From Croceibacterium_A sp044506565 (GTDB lineage: Bacteria; Pseudomonadota; Alphaproteobacteria; Sphingomonadales; Sphingomonadaceae), in contig JBIQKN010000005.1 in the NCBI GenBank assembly GCA_044506565.1, forward strand, positions 3,427 through 67,426: a stretch of DNA of 64,000 bases, read 5' to 3'. Position numbers and translations under genes: made by a program. Every line of letters begins with the position of its first letter. Position 1 is the stretch's first letter. Positions 1 through 8,852 of the stretch are shown one piece after another. The notes below the pieces were generated by a model. The model worked only from the letters and a program-made list of their open reading frames with translations. It was not told the DNA's origin and did no database searches.

Positions 1-98
1 CGATCACGCTCCAGCGCGACGAGGCGATCGCCGGTTACGAAGAGCGGATGGCCGCCGCGCGGCCCTGGGTCGCGCGCGGCACCGGGATTGCCGCCTGA
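1..98 (+). CDS. C-terminal end of an unidentified protein
   Basis: The last 32 codons of a gene that begins outside the window are open in frame 3 and stop at the TGA at 96-98. The tail is rich in Ala and Arg (it includes YEERMAAARPWVARG), which loosely resembles the C-terminal helix of glutathione S-transferases. The fragment is too short for a real assignment. It lies about 50 bases upstream of the DUF1476 gene on the same strand. Confidence 0.45.
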   Translation, partial: ITLQRDEAIAGYEERMAAARPWVARGTGIAA

Positions 99-150
99 GG
101 CCACGCAACGCTATTGAACTGCCCAAACCGATTCAGGGGAACAGGCCGAA

Positions 151-474
151 ATGACCGACTTCAGTGACCGCCAGCGCGCCGAGGAAGCCAAGTTCGCGAT
201 GGACGCGGACACCGCGTTCCGCATCGCCGCGCGCCGCAACCGCCTGCTGGCCGGCTGGGCGGCCGAAATGATGGGCCTGACGCCCGAGGAAGCGCAGGCC
301 TACGCCAAGGAAGTGATCCAGTCCGACTTCGAGGAAGCCGGCGACGAGGACGTGATCCGCAAGGTTCTCGGTGACCTGACCGCGGCCGGCTGCGACATCG
401 ACGAGGCCGGCGTGCGCGCCGCGGTCGAGGAGAAGACGGTCGAGGCCAAGCGCCAGCTGATGGCCGGCATCTAG
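151..474 (+). CDS. DUF1476 protein, F1-ATPase inhibitor zeta-subunit type
   Basis: This 107-residue, highly charged, helical protein has the length and sequence of the DUF1476 family, which is almost confined to alphaproteobacteria. The Paracoccus member is the zeta subunit, which inhibits ATP hydrolysis by the F1FO-ATP synthase. The N-terminus (MTDFSDRQRAEEAKFAMD) matches the typical start of the family, where the inhibitory segment lies. The rest is a predicted helical bundle ending in EAKRQLMAGI. It is followed 10 bases later by bolA and then grxD, an arrangement often seen in this group. The inhibitor role here is inferred from the family. In some alphaproteobacteria the homologue inhibits weakly. 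Confidence 0.85.
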   Translation: MTDFSDRQRAEEAKFAMDADTAFRIAARRNRLLAGWAAEMMGLTPEEAQAYAKEVIQSDFEEAGDEDVIRKVLGDLTAAGCDIDEAGVRAAVEEKTVEAKRQLMAGI

Positions 475-484
475 GACTGCGCCG

Positions 485-718
485 ATGGCCATGCCCGCCG
501 CCGAGATCGAAGCTCTGATCAGGGCCGCGCTGCCCGACGCCGAGGTCGAGATCGAGGCGCTGGTCGACGACGGCGATCACTATCGCGCTCACGTGACCTC
601 GGCTGCCTTCGCCGGCAAGAACCGCGTGCAGCAGCACAAGATGGTCTACGAAGCGCTCGGCGGGCGCATGGGCGGCGAGCTGCACGCCTTGCAACTCGTC
701 ACCGCGGTTCCCAACTGA
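485..718 (+). CDS. bolA: BolA-family protein
   Basis: A 77-residue BolA/IbaG-like protein. It has the conserved second half with HKMVYEALGGRM, in which the His is the invariant residue that can help bind a [2Fe-2S] cluster shared with a monothiol glutaredoxin. It is small, as the stand-alone IbaG-like subfamily is. An alternative ATG lies two codons downstream. The next gene, 33 bases away, is the CGFS glutaredoxin grxD. The BolA-Grx4 pair is a known complex in iron-sulfur cluster trafficking and iron sensing, so the two products probably act together. Confidence 0.9.
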   Translation: MAMPAAEIEALIRAALPDAEVEIEALVDDGDHYRAHVTSAAFAGKNRVQQHKMVYEALGGRMGGELHALQLVTAVPN

Positions 719-751
719 CAGTCACGAAACACCAGCCAGGTCCCCCACCCG

Positions 752-1081
752 ATGTCCGATACCCAAGCCCGCATTTCCCAGATCGTCGAGAACAACGACG
801 TCGTCCTGTTCATGAAGGGCACGCCGCTGTTCCCGCAGTGCGGCTTCTCGAGCCGCGCGGTGGCGATCCTCGACCACTGCGGCGTCGCCTACGAGAGCGT
901 AGATGTGCTCCAGGACATGGAGATCCGCCAGGGCATCAAGGAATTCTCCGACTGGCCGACGATCCCCCAGCTCTACGTCAAGGGCGAATTCGTCGGCGGC
1001 AGCGACATCATGATGGAGATGTACCAGGCCGGCGAGCTGCAACAGTTGCTCGACGAGCAGCAGGTCGCCAAGGCGAGCTGA
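752..1081 (+). CDS. grxD: Monothiol glutaredoxin Grx4 (CGFS type)
   Basis: A 109-residue single-domain monothiol glutaredoxin. The CGFS active site is at residues 30-33, preceded by MKGTPLFPQ. The glutathione-binding WPTIPQLYVKGEFVGG segment and the GGSDI loop follow. Proteins of this class hold a [2Fe-2S] cluster between two Grx4 molecules, or between Grx4 and BolA, and deliver clusters rather than reduce disulfides. It is the last gene of the zeta-bolA-grxD run and is followed directly by a strong terminator. Identification is secure. Confidence 0.95.
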   Translation: MSDTQARISQIVENNDVVLFMKGTPLFPQCGFSSRAVAILDHCGVAYESVDVLQDMEIRQGIKEFSDWPTIPQLYVKGEFVGGSDIMMEMYQAGELQQLLDEQQVAKAS

Positions 1082-1105
1082 TCGCCGCGACAAGCGAAAA
1101 CGCGA

Positions 1106-1128
1106 GGGGGCCGCACGGCCCCCTTTTT
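1106..1128 (+). terminator. Rho-independent terminator after grxD
   Basis: Perfect 7-bp inverted repeat GGGGGCC / GGCCCCC with a 4-base loop (GCAC), followed at once by five T. It begins 25 bases after the grxD stop codon and closes the zeta-bolA-grxD transcription unit. Confidence 0.9.
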
Positions 1129-1222
1129 CATTTGTAGTTCCGGCCGTTTCATGGTCCTTTGTCGAGGCCCGGCGCTGGCCACCGGATCGCGCGGGCGGGA
1201 CACAAGCGGAAGGGGGAGCCGC

Positions 1223-1947
1223 ATGACCATCGGGCAGATTCTCTCGGATACGTTCGGCACCGTCAAAGCGCGTTTCGGCACGCTGCTGGTGCTGTGGGCG
1301 GTATACTTCGGCGTCACCATCGTGTTGTTCTTCGTGATGACGATGGTCATGGGCGTGGCGGGCCTCGCCAGCATTGCGGCGCTCGGCGCGGACGATCCGT
1401 TCTCGGGCGGCGGCTCGCTAGCCGCGATCAGCGGGATGGTCGTCTTCCTCGTGCTGTTCTACCTCGTCTACCTGCTTGTCATGATGGCGCAGTACGCGTC
1501 GATGATCGTCGCGGCCTCGCCGGCCCGGCGGGTGGACTTCAGCGAAGCGCTCGGCACAGGGTGGCGCGCGGCGCCGTCGCTGCTGCTGCTGATGGTGATC
1601 CTGATCGCCGGGTACTTCCTCGTCTCGCTGGCGGTTGGNNNNNNNNNNNNNNNNNNNNNNNNNNNNNNNNNNNNNNNNNNNNNNNNNNNNNNNNNNNNNN
1701 NNNNNNNNNNNNNNNNNNNNNNNNNNNNNNNNNNNNNNTGCCGTCCTACGGGCTGCTGGCAAGCGCCGGGGCCGATGCCGCGGGACCCGACGCGATCGGC
1801 ACGGCCCTCGGCAGCTTCGCGCTGCTGATGGTCTCGCTGTTGCTGATCGGTGCCCTGTTCAACATCGGCTACTGCGCCTTCCTGGCGGTGCTTCACGCGC
1901 GCCTGCGCGACGGCGCCGGCGAAGGGGCGGCCGAGGCCTTCGCCTGA
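1223..1947 (+). CDS. Integral membrane protein (interrupted by assembly gap)
   Basis: A membrane protein of unknown function whose middle is lost in a 100-N gap (1639-1738). The ATG at 1223 is chosen because GGGGGAG lies just upstream. Before the gap, at least three hydrophobic segments are visible, at about residues 20-50, 70-95 and 115-140. After the gap another long segment precedes a short charged tail ending in GAAEAFA. The reading frame differs on the two sides. Because the gap length is arbitrary, this is expected and is not evidence of a frameshift. The alternating hydrophobic pattern resembles the membrane domain of glycerophosphodiester phosphodiesterase-like proteins, but this is weak. 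It is convergent with the ABC permease, with 3 bases between stop codons. Confidence 0.65.
1639..1738. other. Assembly gap (100 N), true length unknown
   Basis: Exactly 100 N. The flanking sequences do not overlap, so real sequence is missing from the membrane protein gene. Confidence 0.99.
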
Positions 1948-1950
1948 GGC

Positions 1951-4625
1951 TCAGAGCGCCCGCAGCACGCCCGCCGGCCGCGCCCGCAGCAGCGGCAGCG
2001 AAGCGCCGAGCGCGAATGCCAGCACCAGCGCGATCCCCGCGCCGAGCACCGCCAGCACGCGCGGCCAGTCGGGCAGCCACTCGAACTCGAACAGTTGGAC
2101 GATGACCAGCCACGCGGTCGCCCCGCCCAGCCCCAGCGCCACCAGCGCCAGCAGCGCAGCGAGCAGGCCGAACTCGGCCAATTGCAGCATCAGCAGCTGC
2201 CGCGTGCTCGCGCCGAGCACCCGCAGGATCACCGTGTCGTAGATCCGCGCCGCGCGCGCCGCGGCGATCGCCCCGAGCAGCACCGCGATCCCGGCCAGCA
2301 CCGCGACCGAGGCCGCGGCGAGGATCGCCAGCGAGACCTGGTCGAGGATCGTCCGCGCCTGCGTCAGCAGCGGCCCGACCTCGATCACCGAGCTCGACGG
2401 GAACCCGCGCACGAGGCTGCGCAGCAGCCCGCCGGCCGACTGCCCCGGCGGCAGCTCGATCGTCGCGGCGAGGTTGTGCGGCGCGTCGGCGATCGCGTTC
2501 GGCGAGAACACCAGCACGTAGTTGAAGCCCATGCTCTCCCAGTCGATCCGCCTGAGGTTGGCAACCCGCGCCTGGCGCTCGACCCCGAGCAGGCCGATGG
2601 TCAGGTAGTCGCCGATCCCGATCCCGGCGGCCTGCGCGAGATCGGCGTCGATCGAGACCAGCGGTTCGCCATCGTAGTCGGCCGGCCACCACTCCCCGGC
2701 GACCAGCGAATTCCCCTCGGGCAGCACCTCGGCATAAGTCAGCCCGCGCTCGCCGCTCAGCGCCCAGGCGCCCTCGGGCAGCTCGTCGAGCTCGGCGACC
2801 ACGGTCGGGTTGTCCTTGGGTCCGTAGGCGAGGATCGCCCCGCGCAGCGTCGGCACCGCCTCGATCTCGGCGCCGGGCGCCTGGCGCCCGACTTCGGCGC
2901 GGAACTCGGTCAGCCGGTCGCGCGGGATGTCGAGCACGAAGTAGTCGGGCGCTATCGCCGGGACCGAGCGCTGGATATTGGCCGAAAGGCTCGTCTGCAC
3001 CGCCGCCAGCAGCACGAACGCGGCGAGCCCAAAGCCGAGCGCGGTGACCAGCGACCCGGTCGCCGAGCCGGGCCGGTGGATGTTGGCCAGCGCCGCGCGA
3101 GCGATCGCGTCGGCGGGCCGCGGCACGCGCGCCGCCAGCGCGCGGATCGCCCGGCCGAGCCCCCACAGCAGCAGCAGGATCACCGCGGCGCCGCCGAGGA
3201 AGGTCGCGCTGAGCCCCGGCTGCGGCGAGCCGATCAGCGCCAGCGCCGCGATCCCGGCGAGCCCGAGCGAGACCGGCAGTACCGCCCCACGCCAGGCGCG
3301 CGCCAGCGGCGCCACGCGCGAGCGCATCAGCGCCATCGCCGGATAGTGCCGCGCGCGCATCACCGGCGGCGCCGCGAACACCACCGCCACCAGCATCCCG
3401 AACAAGGCCGCGCGCAGCAGCGCCGCCGGATCGAACACCAGCCCGCTTCGCACCGGGAGCAGATCGCCGAGCGCCGACGCCAGCAGCGGCGTCACCAGCA
3501 CTCCGGCCACCAGCCCGGCGAGCGCGCCTGCGACCGCCGCCGCACCGATCTGCAGCGCGTAGATCCTGAGGATGTCCCCGCTCGTCGCGCCGAGGATCTT
3601 GAGCGTGGCGATGCTCGTGCGGCGCGCCTCGAGGTACGAGGCGACCCCGCCGCCGATGCCGATCCCGGCGATCACCAGCGCGGCGAGCCCGACCAGCGTC
3701 AGGAACTCGCCCATTCGCCCGACGAAGCGCTCGGCCCCGGGCGACGCGCGGTCGCGCGTGCGGATGTCGTAACCGGCGCCGGGGAAAGCCCCGGTCAGCG
3801 CCTCCTCGACTTCCTCGGGGTCGGCATCGCCGTCGAACCGCACGCGGGTCTTCGACTGGTACATCGCCCCCGGCGCGGTCAGCCCGGCGATGGCCGGAAA
3901 CTCGAGCGGGACGATCACCGTCTGGCCGAGCTGGAAGCCCTCGCTNNNNNNNNNNNNNNNNNNNNNNNNNNNNNNNNNNNNNNNNNNNNNNNNNNNNNNN
4001 NNNNNNNNNNNNNNNNNNNNNNNNNNNNNNNNNNNNNNNNNNNNNTGGCCGGAAACTCGAGCGGGACGATCACCGTCTGGCCGAGCTGGAAGCCCTCGCT
4101 GAGCCGGTCGGGCTCGTCGTCGATCACACCGCCGACGACGAGTTCGCCCGTGCCGACGCGGAACCGGTCGCCGGGCGCGAGGCCGAGTCGCTCCGCCGCA
4201 CCCTCGGCGATCCACGCCTGTCCCGCGGGCGGCGCCCCCGCGCGGCGGCCGTCGGCCAGCGTGAGTTCGCCATAGAGCGGCCAGTTGGCATCGACCGCCT
4301 TGAGCTCGATCGGCGTCGCCGCCTCGCCCGCGCTGGCCATCGCCTGCATCCTCAGGCCCGGCGACAGCGTGCCGTACCGGCCGAGGAATTCGCTCTCGGC
4401 CGCGTCGAGCGGGCGCTGCCACAGCTCGACCTCGATATCCCCTCCGAGGATCGTCCGCCCCTGCGCGTCGAGTTCGCCGCGGATAGCCGAAGTCAGCGAG
4501 CCGATCGCCGCCAGCGCGCCGACGCCGAGGAACAGGCATACGAGCAGCAGCCTGAGGCCGCGAAACCGCCGGTGCAGGTCGCGCCGGGCGATCCGCCATG
4601 CGGCCGGCCACGAAAGCCGTGTCAT
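1951..4625 (-). CDS. ABC transporter permease, FtsX/YbbP type
   Basis: Large FtsX-like permease partner of the adjacent ATPase. The N-terminus has an Arg-rich cytosolic stretch and a TM helix (RLLLVCLFLGVGALAAIGSL), then a periplasmic MacB-like domain. The C-terminal part has several TM helices and two FtsX permease domains. The gene crosses the N gap at 3946-4045. The 55 bases before and after the gap are identical, and the two reading frames differ by exactly the 155 bases this implies. Removing N plus one copy gives one continuous 839-residue protein. Its ATG overlaps the ATPase stop (ATGA). The family acts with a YbbA-type ATPase in export or release of envelope lipids or proteins. The substrate is unknown. 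Confidence 0.88.
3946..4045. other. Assembly gap, artefactual (55-bp overlap on both sides)
   Basis: 100 N. The 55 bases at 3891-3945 are repeated exactly at 4046-4100. The contigs therefore overlap and no sequence is missing. The permease gene is continuous once N and one copy are removed. Confidence 0.95.
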
Positions 4626-5308
4626 GCCGCGCTGTCGCTCACGATCCGCCCGTCGGCCAGCGTCACCACGCGGTCGCAGTGCTCGGCGAGCGCCTCGTCG
4701 TGGGTGATCATCACCAATGTCGCGCCGGTCTCGGCGCGGCGAGCGAACAGCAGCTCGATGATGTCGTGGCCGGTCTTCGCGTCGAGGTTGCCCGTCGGCT
4801 CGTCGGCGAAGATCAGCGCCGGCCGCGGCGCGATCGCGCGGGCAATGGCGACGCGCTGCTGCTCGCCGCCCGAAAGCTGTGCCGGGTAGTGCGTTAGCCG
4901 GTGCCCGAGGCCGACCGCCTCGAGCTCTGCCGCCGCCCTTGCCCACGCGTCGCCTTGGCCGGCCAGTTCGAGCGGGGTTGCGACGTTCTCCTGCGCGGTC
5001 ATTGTCGGCAGCAGGTGGAACGCCTGCAGCACGATGCCGATACGCCCGCGCCGCGCCCGTGCCAGCGAGTCCTCGTCGAGAGTCTCGAAGTCCGCGCCGG
5101 CAACATGGACCGTGCCGCTGGTCGCACGCTCGAGGCCCGAGAGCACCGCCATCAGCGAACTCTTGCCCGAGCCGGAGGGACCGAGCAGCGCCAGCGTCTC
5201 GCCGGTGGCGACGGCAAGGTCGATGCCGCGGAGGATCTCGACCGCCGCGTCGCCTTCACCGAGAGTGAGCCTGAGATTGCGCGCGACGATCGCGGGAGGA
5301 CTTGTCAC
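4622..5308 (-). CDS. ABC transporter ATP-binding protein, YbbA type
   Basis: A 228-residue ATPase with Walker A GPSGSGKS at residues 43-50, signature LSGGEQQRVAIARA, Walker B with ALIFADEPTGNLD, and switch His in MITHDEA. It belongs to the LolD/MacB/YbbA exporter class. There is no ATG in a suitable place; the start is GTG at 5308 (GTG ACA AGT CCT). The stop overlaps the permease start by four bases, so the two are translationally coupled. The gene is divergent from the esterase tesA, the same ybbA-ybbP/tesA arrangement as in Escherichia coli, which supports the YbbA assignment over LolD. Confidence 0.9.
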   Translation of the reverse strand: MTSPPAIVARNLRLTLGEGDAAVEILRGIDLAVATGETLALLGPSGSGKSSLMAVLSGLERATSGTVHVAGADFETLDEDSLARARRGRIGIVLQAFHLLPTMTAQENVATPLELAGQGDAWARAAAELEAVGLGHRLTHYPAQLSGGEQQRVAIARAIAPRPALIFADEPTGNLDAKTGHDIIELLFARRAETGATLVMITHDEALAEHCDRVVTLADGRIVSDSAA

Positions 5309-5356
5309 GCCGTCGGGATGGCATAGGGATCGGTCGCGGACAAGGAGACTTGCGTA

Positions 5357-6055
5357 ATGAACTGTCGCGGGTGGTCGGTCGTGCTGCCGGCCCTGATCCT
5401 GGCCGCTTGCGGCGACGGCGCCGAGCCGCCCGCCCGCCCCGAGCCGACCGCCCCCGCCGCGTCGGCCGAGCCGGCGCCGATCCCGACCGGGCCCGAGCGC
5501 CGCATCCTCGCCTTCGGCGACAGCCTGTTCGCCGGCTACGGGCTCGAAGACGACCAGGGCTATCCCGAGGTGCTGCAGGCCGCGCTGCGGCGACGCGGGA
5601 TCAATGCGCAGGTGATCGACGCGGGGGTTTCGGGCGACACCACCGCCGCCGGCCGCCAGCGGCTCGGCTTCGTCCTCGACAGTCAGCCCTCGCCGCCCGA
5701 CCTCGCGATCGTCGAGCTCGGCGGCAACGACCTGCTGCGCGGCATCTCGCCGGCCCAAACCCGCGAGAACCTCGCCGCGATCCTCACCGAGCTGCAGCAA
5801 CGGCGCATCCCGGTGCTGCTGATGGGCATGCGCGCCCCGCCCAACCTCGGCGCAGCCTACGTCGCCGACTTCGACGGCCTCTACCCGGCCCTCGCCCGCG
5901 AGTTCGGTGCCGCGCTGGTCCCGTTCCTGCTCGAACCGGTCTACGACAACCCCGAGCTGATCCAGCCCGACCGCATCCACCCGACCGCCGAAGGCATCGA
6001 GGCGATGGTCGCGGCGACCGTCGACGACGTCGAGCGGGCGCTGCCGGACGAGTAA
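5357..6055 (+). CDS. tesA: Arylesterase / acyl-CoA thioesterase I-like SGNH hydrolase, lipoprotein
   Basis: SGNH-fold esterase of 232 residues. The signal peptide ends in a lipobox (LILAAC, Cys18), so a lipid-anchored envelope protein is expected. The E. coli enzyme is soluble in the periplasm. Block I is FGDSLFAGYGL with nucleophile Ser56, block II is GVSGDTT, block III is GGND, and block V is DRIHPT with the catalytic Asp and His. A Pro/Ala-rich linker of about 28 residues separates the lipid anchor from the domain. It is divergent from the YbbA/YbbP-type transporter genes, which supports the tesA name. Confidence 0.88.
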   Translation: MNCRGWSVVLPALILAACGDGAEPPARPEPTAPAASAEPAPIPTGPERRILAFGDSLFAGYGLEDDQGYPEVLQAALRRRGINAQVIDAGVSGDTTAAGRQRLGFVLDSQPSPPDLAIVELGGNDLLRGISPAQTRENLAAILTELQQRRIPVLLMGMRAPPNLGAAYVADFDGLYPALAREFGAALVPFLLEPVYDNPELIQPDRIHPTAEGIEAMVAATVDDVERALPDE

Positions 6056-6210
6056 TCCTTCCCGAGCTTGTCTCGGCAAGGGGGACCGCCCGCGTAGCGC
6101 GTGCGGCAGGCCACGCGCGGGATTTCCCGACGTCGAGGGCAGGGTCGCAGCGAGCGCCGCCGTCACCCCCTTCGAACTCCGACCAGGGCTACTGCGCAGA
6201 CCTGACCCGG

Positions 6211-6282
6211 AAAAGAGGGACAGTCCCTATTTATCGGACCGCGGAGCAAGAAAAGAGGGACTGTCCCTCTTTATCGGACCGC
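6211..6282. repeat. Tandem pair of 32-bp REP-like palindromic units
   Basis: Two near-identical copies at 6211-6242 and 6251-6282, separated by 8 bases. Each has a GGGAC-AGTCCC or GGGAC-TGTCCC palindrome and the tail TTATCGGACCGC. Such short palindromes with A/T-rich flanks resemble non-autonomous elements mobilised by REP-associated tyrosine transposases. No transposase gene is nearby. Confidence 0.6.
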
Positions 6283-6284
6283 CC

Positions 6285-6307
6285 CCTTCCCCCTCGACGG
6301 GGGAAGG
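6285..6307. terminator. GC-rich hairpin between convergent tesA and recF
   Basis: Perfect 9-bp arms CCTTCCCCC / GGGGGAAGG with a 5-base loop. It lies between the convergent tesA and recF genes and could stop transcription from either side. There is no T tract, so its efficiency is uncertain. It may instead be part of the neighbouring repeat element. Confidence 0.45.
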
Positions 6308-6385
6308 GTAGCGAAGCTTGCTCGCGACGCGAGTTAGCGCAGCTTGGATGGGGGTGAAGGCACGGCGTTCGCCCAGGAGCGCCCC

Positions 6386-7474
6386 TCACCCCGCCCGCTC
6401 GACCGCCCCGCTGCTGACCCGCCATACCGCGGCCTCGCCCACGATCTCGGCGAACGGCGCGAGCTCGGTCCCGGTCAGCCACGCCTGCGCTCCGCCCGAC
6501 CGCAGGCGCTCGAACAGCGCGCCTCGCCGCACCGGGTCGAGGTGCGCCGCGACCTCGTCGAGCAGCAGCACCCCCGGCCGCCCCGCCGCGGCAAGCCCGG
6601 CGTGCGCCAGCGTGATCGCGATGAGCAGCGCCTTCTGCTCGCCGGTCGAGCATTGCGCGGCGGGCATACCGGTCCGCGCGTGGGCGACCTCGAGCTCGTC
6701 GCGATGCGGCCCGGTCAGCGTGCGCTGCGCCGCGCGGTCGCGCCGGCGCTGCGCGGCTAGTTCCGCCGCCAGCGCCTCGTTCTCGGACGGCCCGCCGGCA
6801 ACGTAACTCAGCACAGGGCGCGCGAACGGATCCTCGGGCAGCGAGGCAAGCTCGGCGGAAAGCCGCTCGACCAGCGCCGCGCGCCCCTGCGCCAGCGCCG
6901 CGCCGGCCTCGGCGAGCTGCGCCTCGACCGAGGCCAGCCATTGCGGGTCGGGCTCGGCCTCGCTTGCGAGCAGCCGGTTGCGCTCGCGCAGTGCCGCCTC
7001 GTAGCGCGAGGCGTGGCGCGCGTGCAGCGGGTCGAGCGCCACCGCCAGCCGATCGATGTACCGCCGCCGCGCGGCGGCGCCGTCGGCGAACAGGCCGTCC
7101 ATCGCCGGGGTCAGCCAGCCGACCGCGAGCCACTCGGCGAGCGCCAGCGCGCTGGCCTCGGCGCCGTTGACCTGGACCACGCGCCGCCCCGGCCGGCCCG
7201 CCAGCGTCCCGGTCCCGAGCATCACCGCCTCGCGCCGGTCGCCGCAGTCGAGCGCGGCGCTGACCGAGAAACTGCCCGGTCCGTCGGCGCGCGCCACGTC
7301 GGCGAACGGCGCCCGGCGCAGCCCGCGCCCGGGCGCAAGCAGCGACAGCGCCTCGAGCACGTTGGTCTTGCCGGCACCGTTCTCGCCGACCAGCAAGTTG
7401 ACCCGCGCGCTGCCGTCGAGGCGGCTCGCGGCATGGTTGCGGAAGTGGGAAAGGTTGATCCGGTCGAGCGCCAT
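6386..7474 (-). CDS. recF: DNA replication/repair protein RecF
   Basis: A 362-residue SMC-like ATPase. Start chosen at the ATG giving MALDRINLSHFRNHA, the usual RecF N-terminus. Walker A is GENGAGKTN at about residue 30. The signature region CSTGEQKALLIAITLAHA and Walker B VLLLDEVAAHLD lie near the C-terminus. RecF loads RecA at gaps via RecO and RecR. It is not next to dnaA-dnaN-gyrB here, which is common in alphaproteobacteria. Length is normal and nothing is missing. Confidence 0.95.
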   Translation of the reverse strand: MALDRINLSHFRNHAASRLDGSARVNLLVGENGAGKTNVLEALSLLAPGRGLRRAPFADVARADGPGSFSVSAALDCGDRREAVMLGTGTLAGRPGRRVVQVNGAEASALALAEWLAVGWLTPAMDGLFADGAAARRRYIDRLAVALDPLHARHASRYEAALRERNRLLASEAEPDPQWLASVEAQLAEAGAALAQGRAALVERLSAELASLPEDPFARPVLSYVAGGPSENEALAAELAAQRRRDRAAQRTLTGPHRDELEVAHARTGMPAAQCSTGEQKALLIAITLAHAGLAAAGRPGVLLLDEVAAHLDPVRRGALFERLRSGGAQAWLTGTELAPFAEIVGEAAVWRVSSGAVERAG

Positions 7475-7697
7475 CGGCAGCCTTGGTTTAGGGGAATTGC
7501 GGCCGATTGCCACTCCCCGCTCCTCACCGAAACTTGGGGAAATTTCCCAACCTGCGGCAGGGTTAATTTGGGGTTCTTTCGCTCCGATGAACGAAAAATG
7601 GCGGAAATGCGTGGTTTCCGCAATTTGGCACGGCCCCTGCAGTAGACCCGGCATCGGCGGAAAGGGCCGCCGGGATATTTTCGAAGGGGTTACAACG

Positions 7698-7829
7698 ATG
7701 CAGTTTTCGTCTTTCGCTCGTCACGCGCTTGCGGTGGTCGGTGCAGTGTTCATCAGCGGCCTGCTGATGGTCAACAGCCTCGCCGTGCAGGCGCACGAAG
7801 TCCACTCGGTCGTGGGGATCCTGGCATGA
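7698..7829 (+). CDS. Small membrane/exported protein (43 aa) upstream of PspC-domain gene
   Basis: A 43-codon open frame starting at ATG 7698 with a GAAGGGG ribosome-binding site about 9 bases upstream. It encodes one hydrophobic helix (HALAVVGAVFISGLLMVNSLAV) and a short polar end (QAHEVHSVVGILA). The stop overlaps the next ATG (ATGA at 7826-7829), so it is translationally coupled to the PspC-domain gene. This coupling, good spacing and a clear hydrophobic segment make it a likely real gene. It could be a small membrane protein or a short secreted peptide, since QAHA-like residues follow the helix. Function unknown. Confidence 0.65.
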   Translation: MQFSSFARHALAVVGAVFISGLLMVNSLAVQAHEVHSVVGILA

Positions 7830-8038
7830 ACCCGCTCGACCGTCGCCCGGCCGGCGGCGCGCCGGCCGGCTTCCACCTCGACCGCTACAACGGCAAGGTC
7901 TTCGGCGTCTGCGCCGGGATCGCCAACTACACGAACGTCGATCCGCTGATCGTCCGCCTGGTGTTCCTCGCCGGCACGGTGTTCGGGTTCGGCAGCTTCG
8001 TCCTGATCTACCTCGCCATCGCGCTGCTGGCCGACTGA
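7826..8038 (+). CDS. PspC-domain protein
   Basis: A 70-residue protein made almost only of a PspC domain. It has the GKVFGVCAGIANY signature, DPLIVRLVFL, then a TM helix with FGSFVLIYLAIALLA. PspC proteins are inner-membrane sensors and effectors of the phage-shock/envelope stress response. No pspA or pspB is adjacent, so this is a stand-alone copy as in many sphingomonads. It is coupled by ATGA overlap to the small membrane protein upstream. The domain call is secure; the stress role is inferred. Confidence 0.88.
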   Translation: MNPLDRRPAGGAPAGFHLDRYNGKVFGVCAGIANYTNVDPLIVRLVFLAGTVFGFGSFVLIYLAIALLAD

Positions 8039-8060
8039 GTTCGGCCAGCGCGCCCCGCGC

Positions 8061-8795
8061 TCAGCGCGCCCTGGCAAACGGCGAGAAGTCGGTCGCCGTA
8101 TCGAACACCTCGACGCCTTCGCGCCGCTTGAGGAACCCGACCACGGCATAGGTCACCGGCGTCAGCACCGCTTCCCATGCGGACTTGATCGCCCACTGCG
8201 ACAGCACGACCTGCCACAGCTGCTCGACCGGCCAGCCGGCGAGCCCCCAGAACGCCAGCGGGTAGAAGATCAGGCTGTCGAGCCCCTGCCCGACCACCGT
8301 CGAGCCGATCGTCCGGGCCCACAGCAGCCGCCCGCCGGTCCACACCTTCATCCGCGCGAGCACGAAGCTGTTGGCGAACTCGCCGGCCCAGAACGCGGTC
8401 ATCGAGGCGGCGACGATCCGCCAGGTATTGCCGAAGACGTGTTCGTAGGCCTCCTGTCCGTCCCACCCCCCGGCCGCCGGCAGCGCCACAACCACCCACG
8501 CCATCAGCGCCATGAAGGCAAGCGCGACGAAACCCGTCCAGATCACCCGCCGGGCATGGGCGTAACCGTAGACCTCGGTCAGCACGTCGCCGATGATGTA
8601 GCTGACCGGAAAGAATAGCACGCCGGCTCCGAACGCCCACTCCCTGCCGCCCGGCAGCGTGACGTAGCTCGGCTTGGAAGCTCCGATCAGGTTGGAGAGC
8701 AGCAGGATCGCCACGAACGCGGCCATCACGTAGGGGAAATAGCGGAACTGCGCCGTGGCGACGGCCTCGCCCTCGAGTTTCCGCGGTTCCCCCAT
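8061..8795 (-). CDS. yhhQ: Queuosine precursor transporter (YhhQ/QPTR, VUT family)
   Basis: A 244-residue integral membrane protein with six to seven hydrophobic segments. The diagnostic features are FPVSYIIGDVLTEVYGYAHARRVIW near residue 60 and the conserved FWAGEFANSFVLARMK segment with GSTVVGQGLDSLIF. YhhQ imports preQ0/preQ1, precursors of the queuosine tRNA modification. The late-step enzyme QueF is encoded at 50121-50579. The gene stands alone, facing tRNA-Arg on the other side. Confidence 0.92.
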   Translation of the reverse strand: MGEPRKLEGEAVATAQFRYFPYVMAAFVAILLLSNLIGASKPSYVTLPGGREWAFGAGVLFFPVSYIIGDVLTEVYGYAHARRVIWTGFVALAFMALMAWVVVALPAAGGWDGQEAYEHVFGNTWRIVAASMTAFWAGEFANSFVLARMKVWTGGRLLWARTIGSTVVGQGLDSLIFYPLAFWGLAGWPVEQLWQVVLSQWAIKSAWEAVLTPVTYAVVGFLKRREGVEVFDTATDFSPFARAR

Positions 8796-8852
8796 GCCCG
8801 CTGCCTATCGCGTTTTGCCACGCGCGCAAAGCACGCTAATGACCCGCGCGAC

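Noticed and set aside
1639..1738. A frameshift in the membrane protein across the gap
   Set aside because: The gap has an arbitrary 100-N length, so the frame change carries no information.
2095..4275. Very long plus-strand open frame opposite the ABC permease
   Set aside because: It is rich in Arg, Gln, Asp and His without any domain, the usual antisense shadow of a high-GC gene. The minus-strand permease is clearly real.
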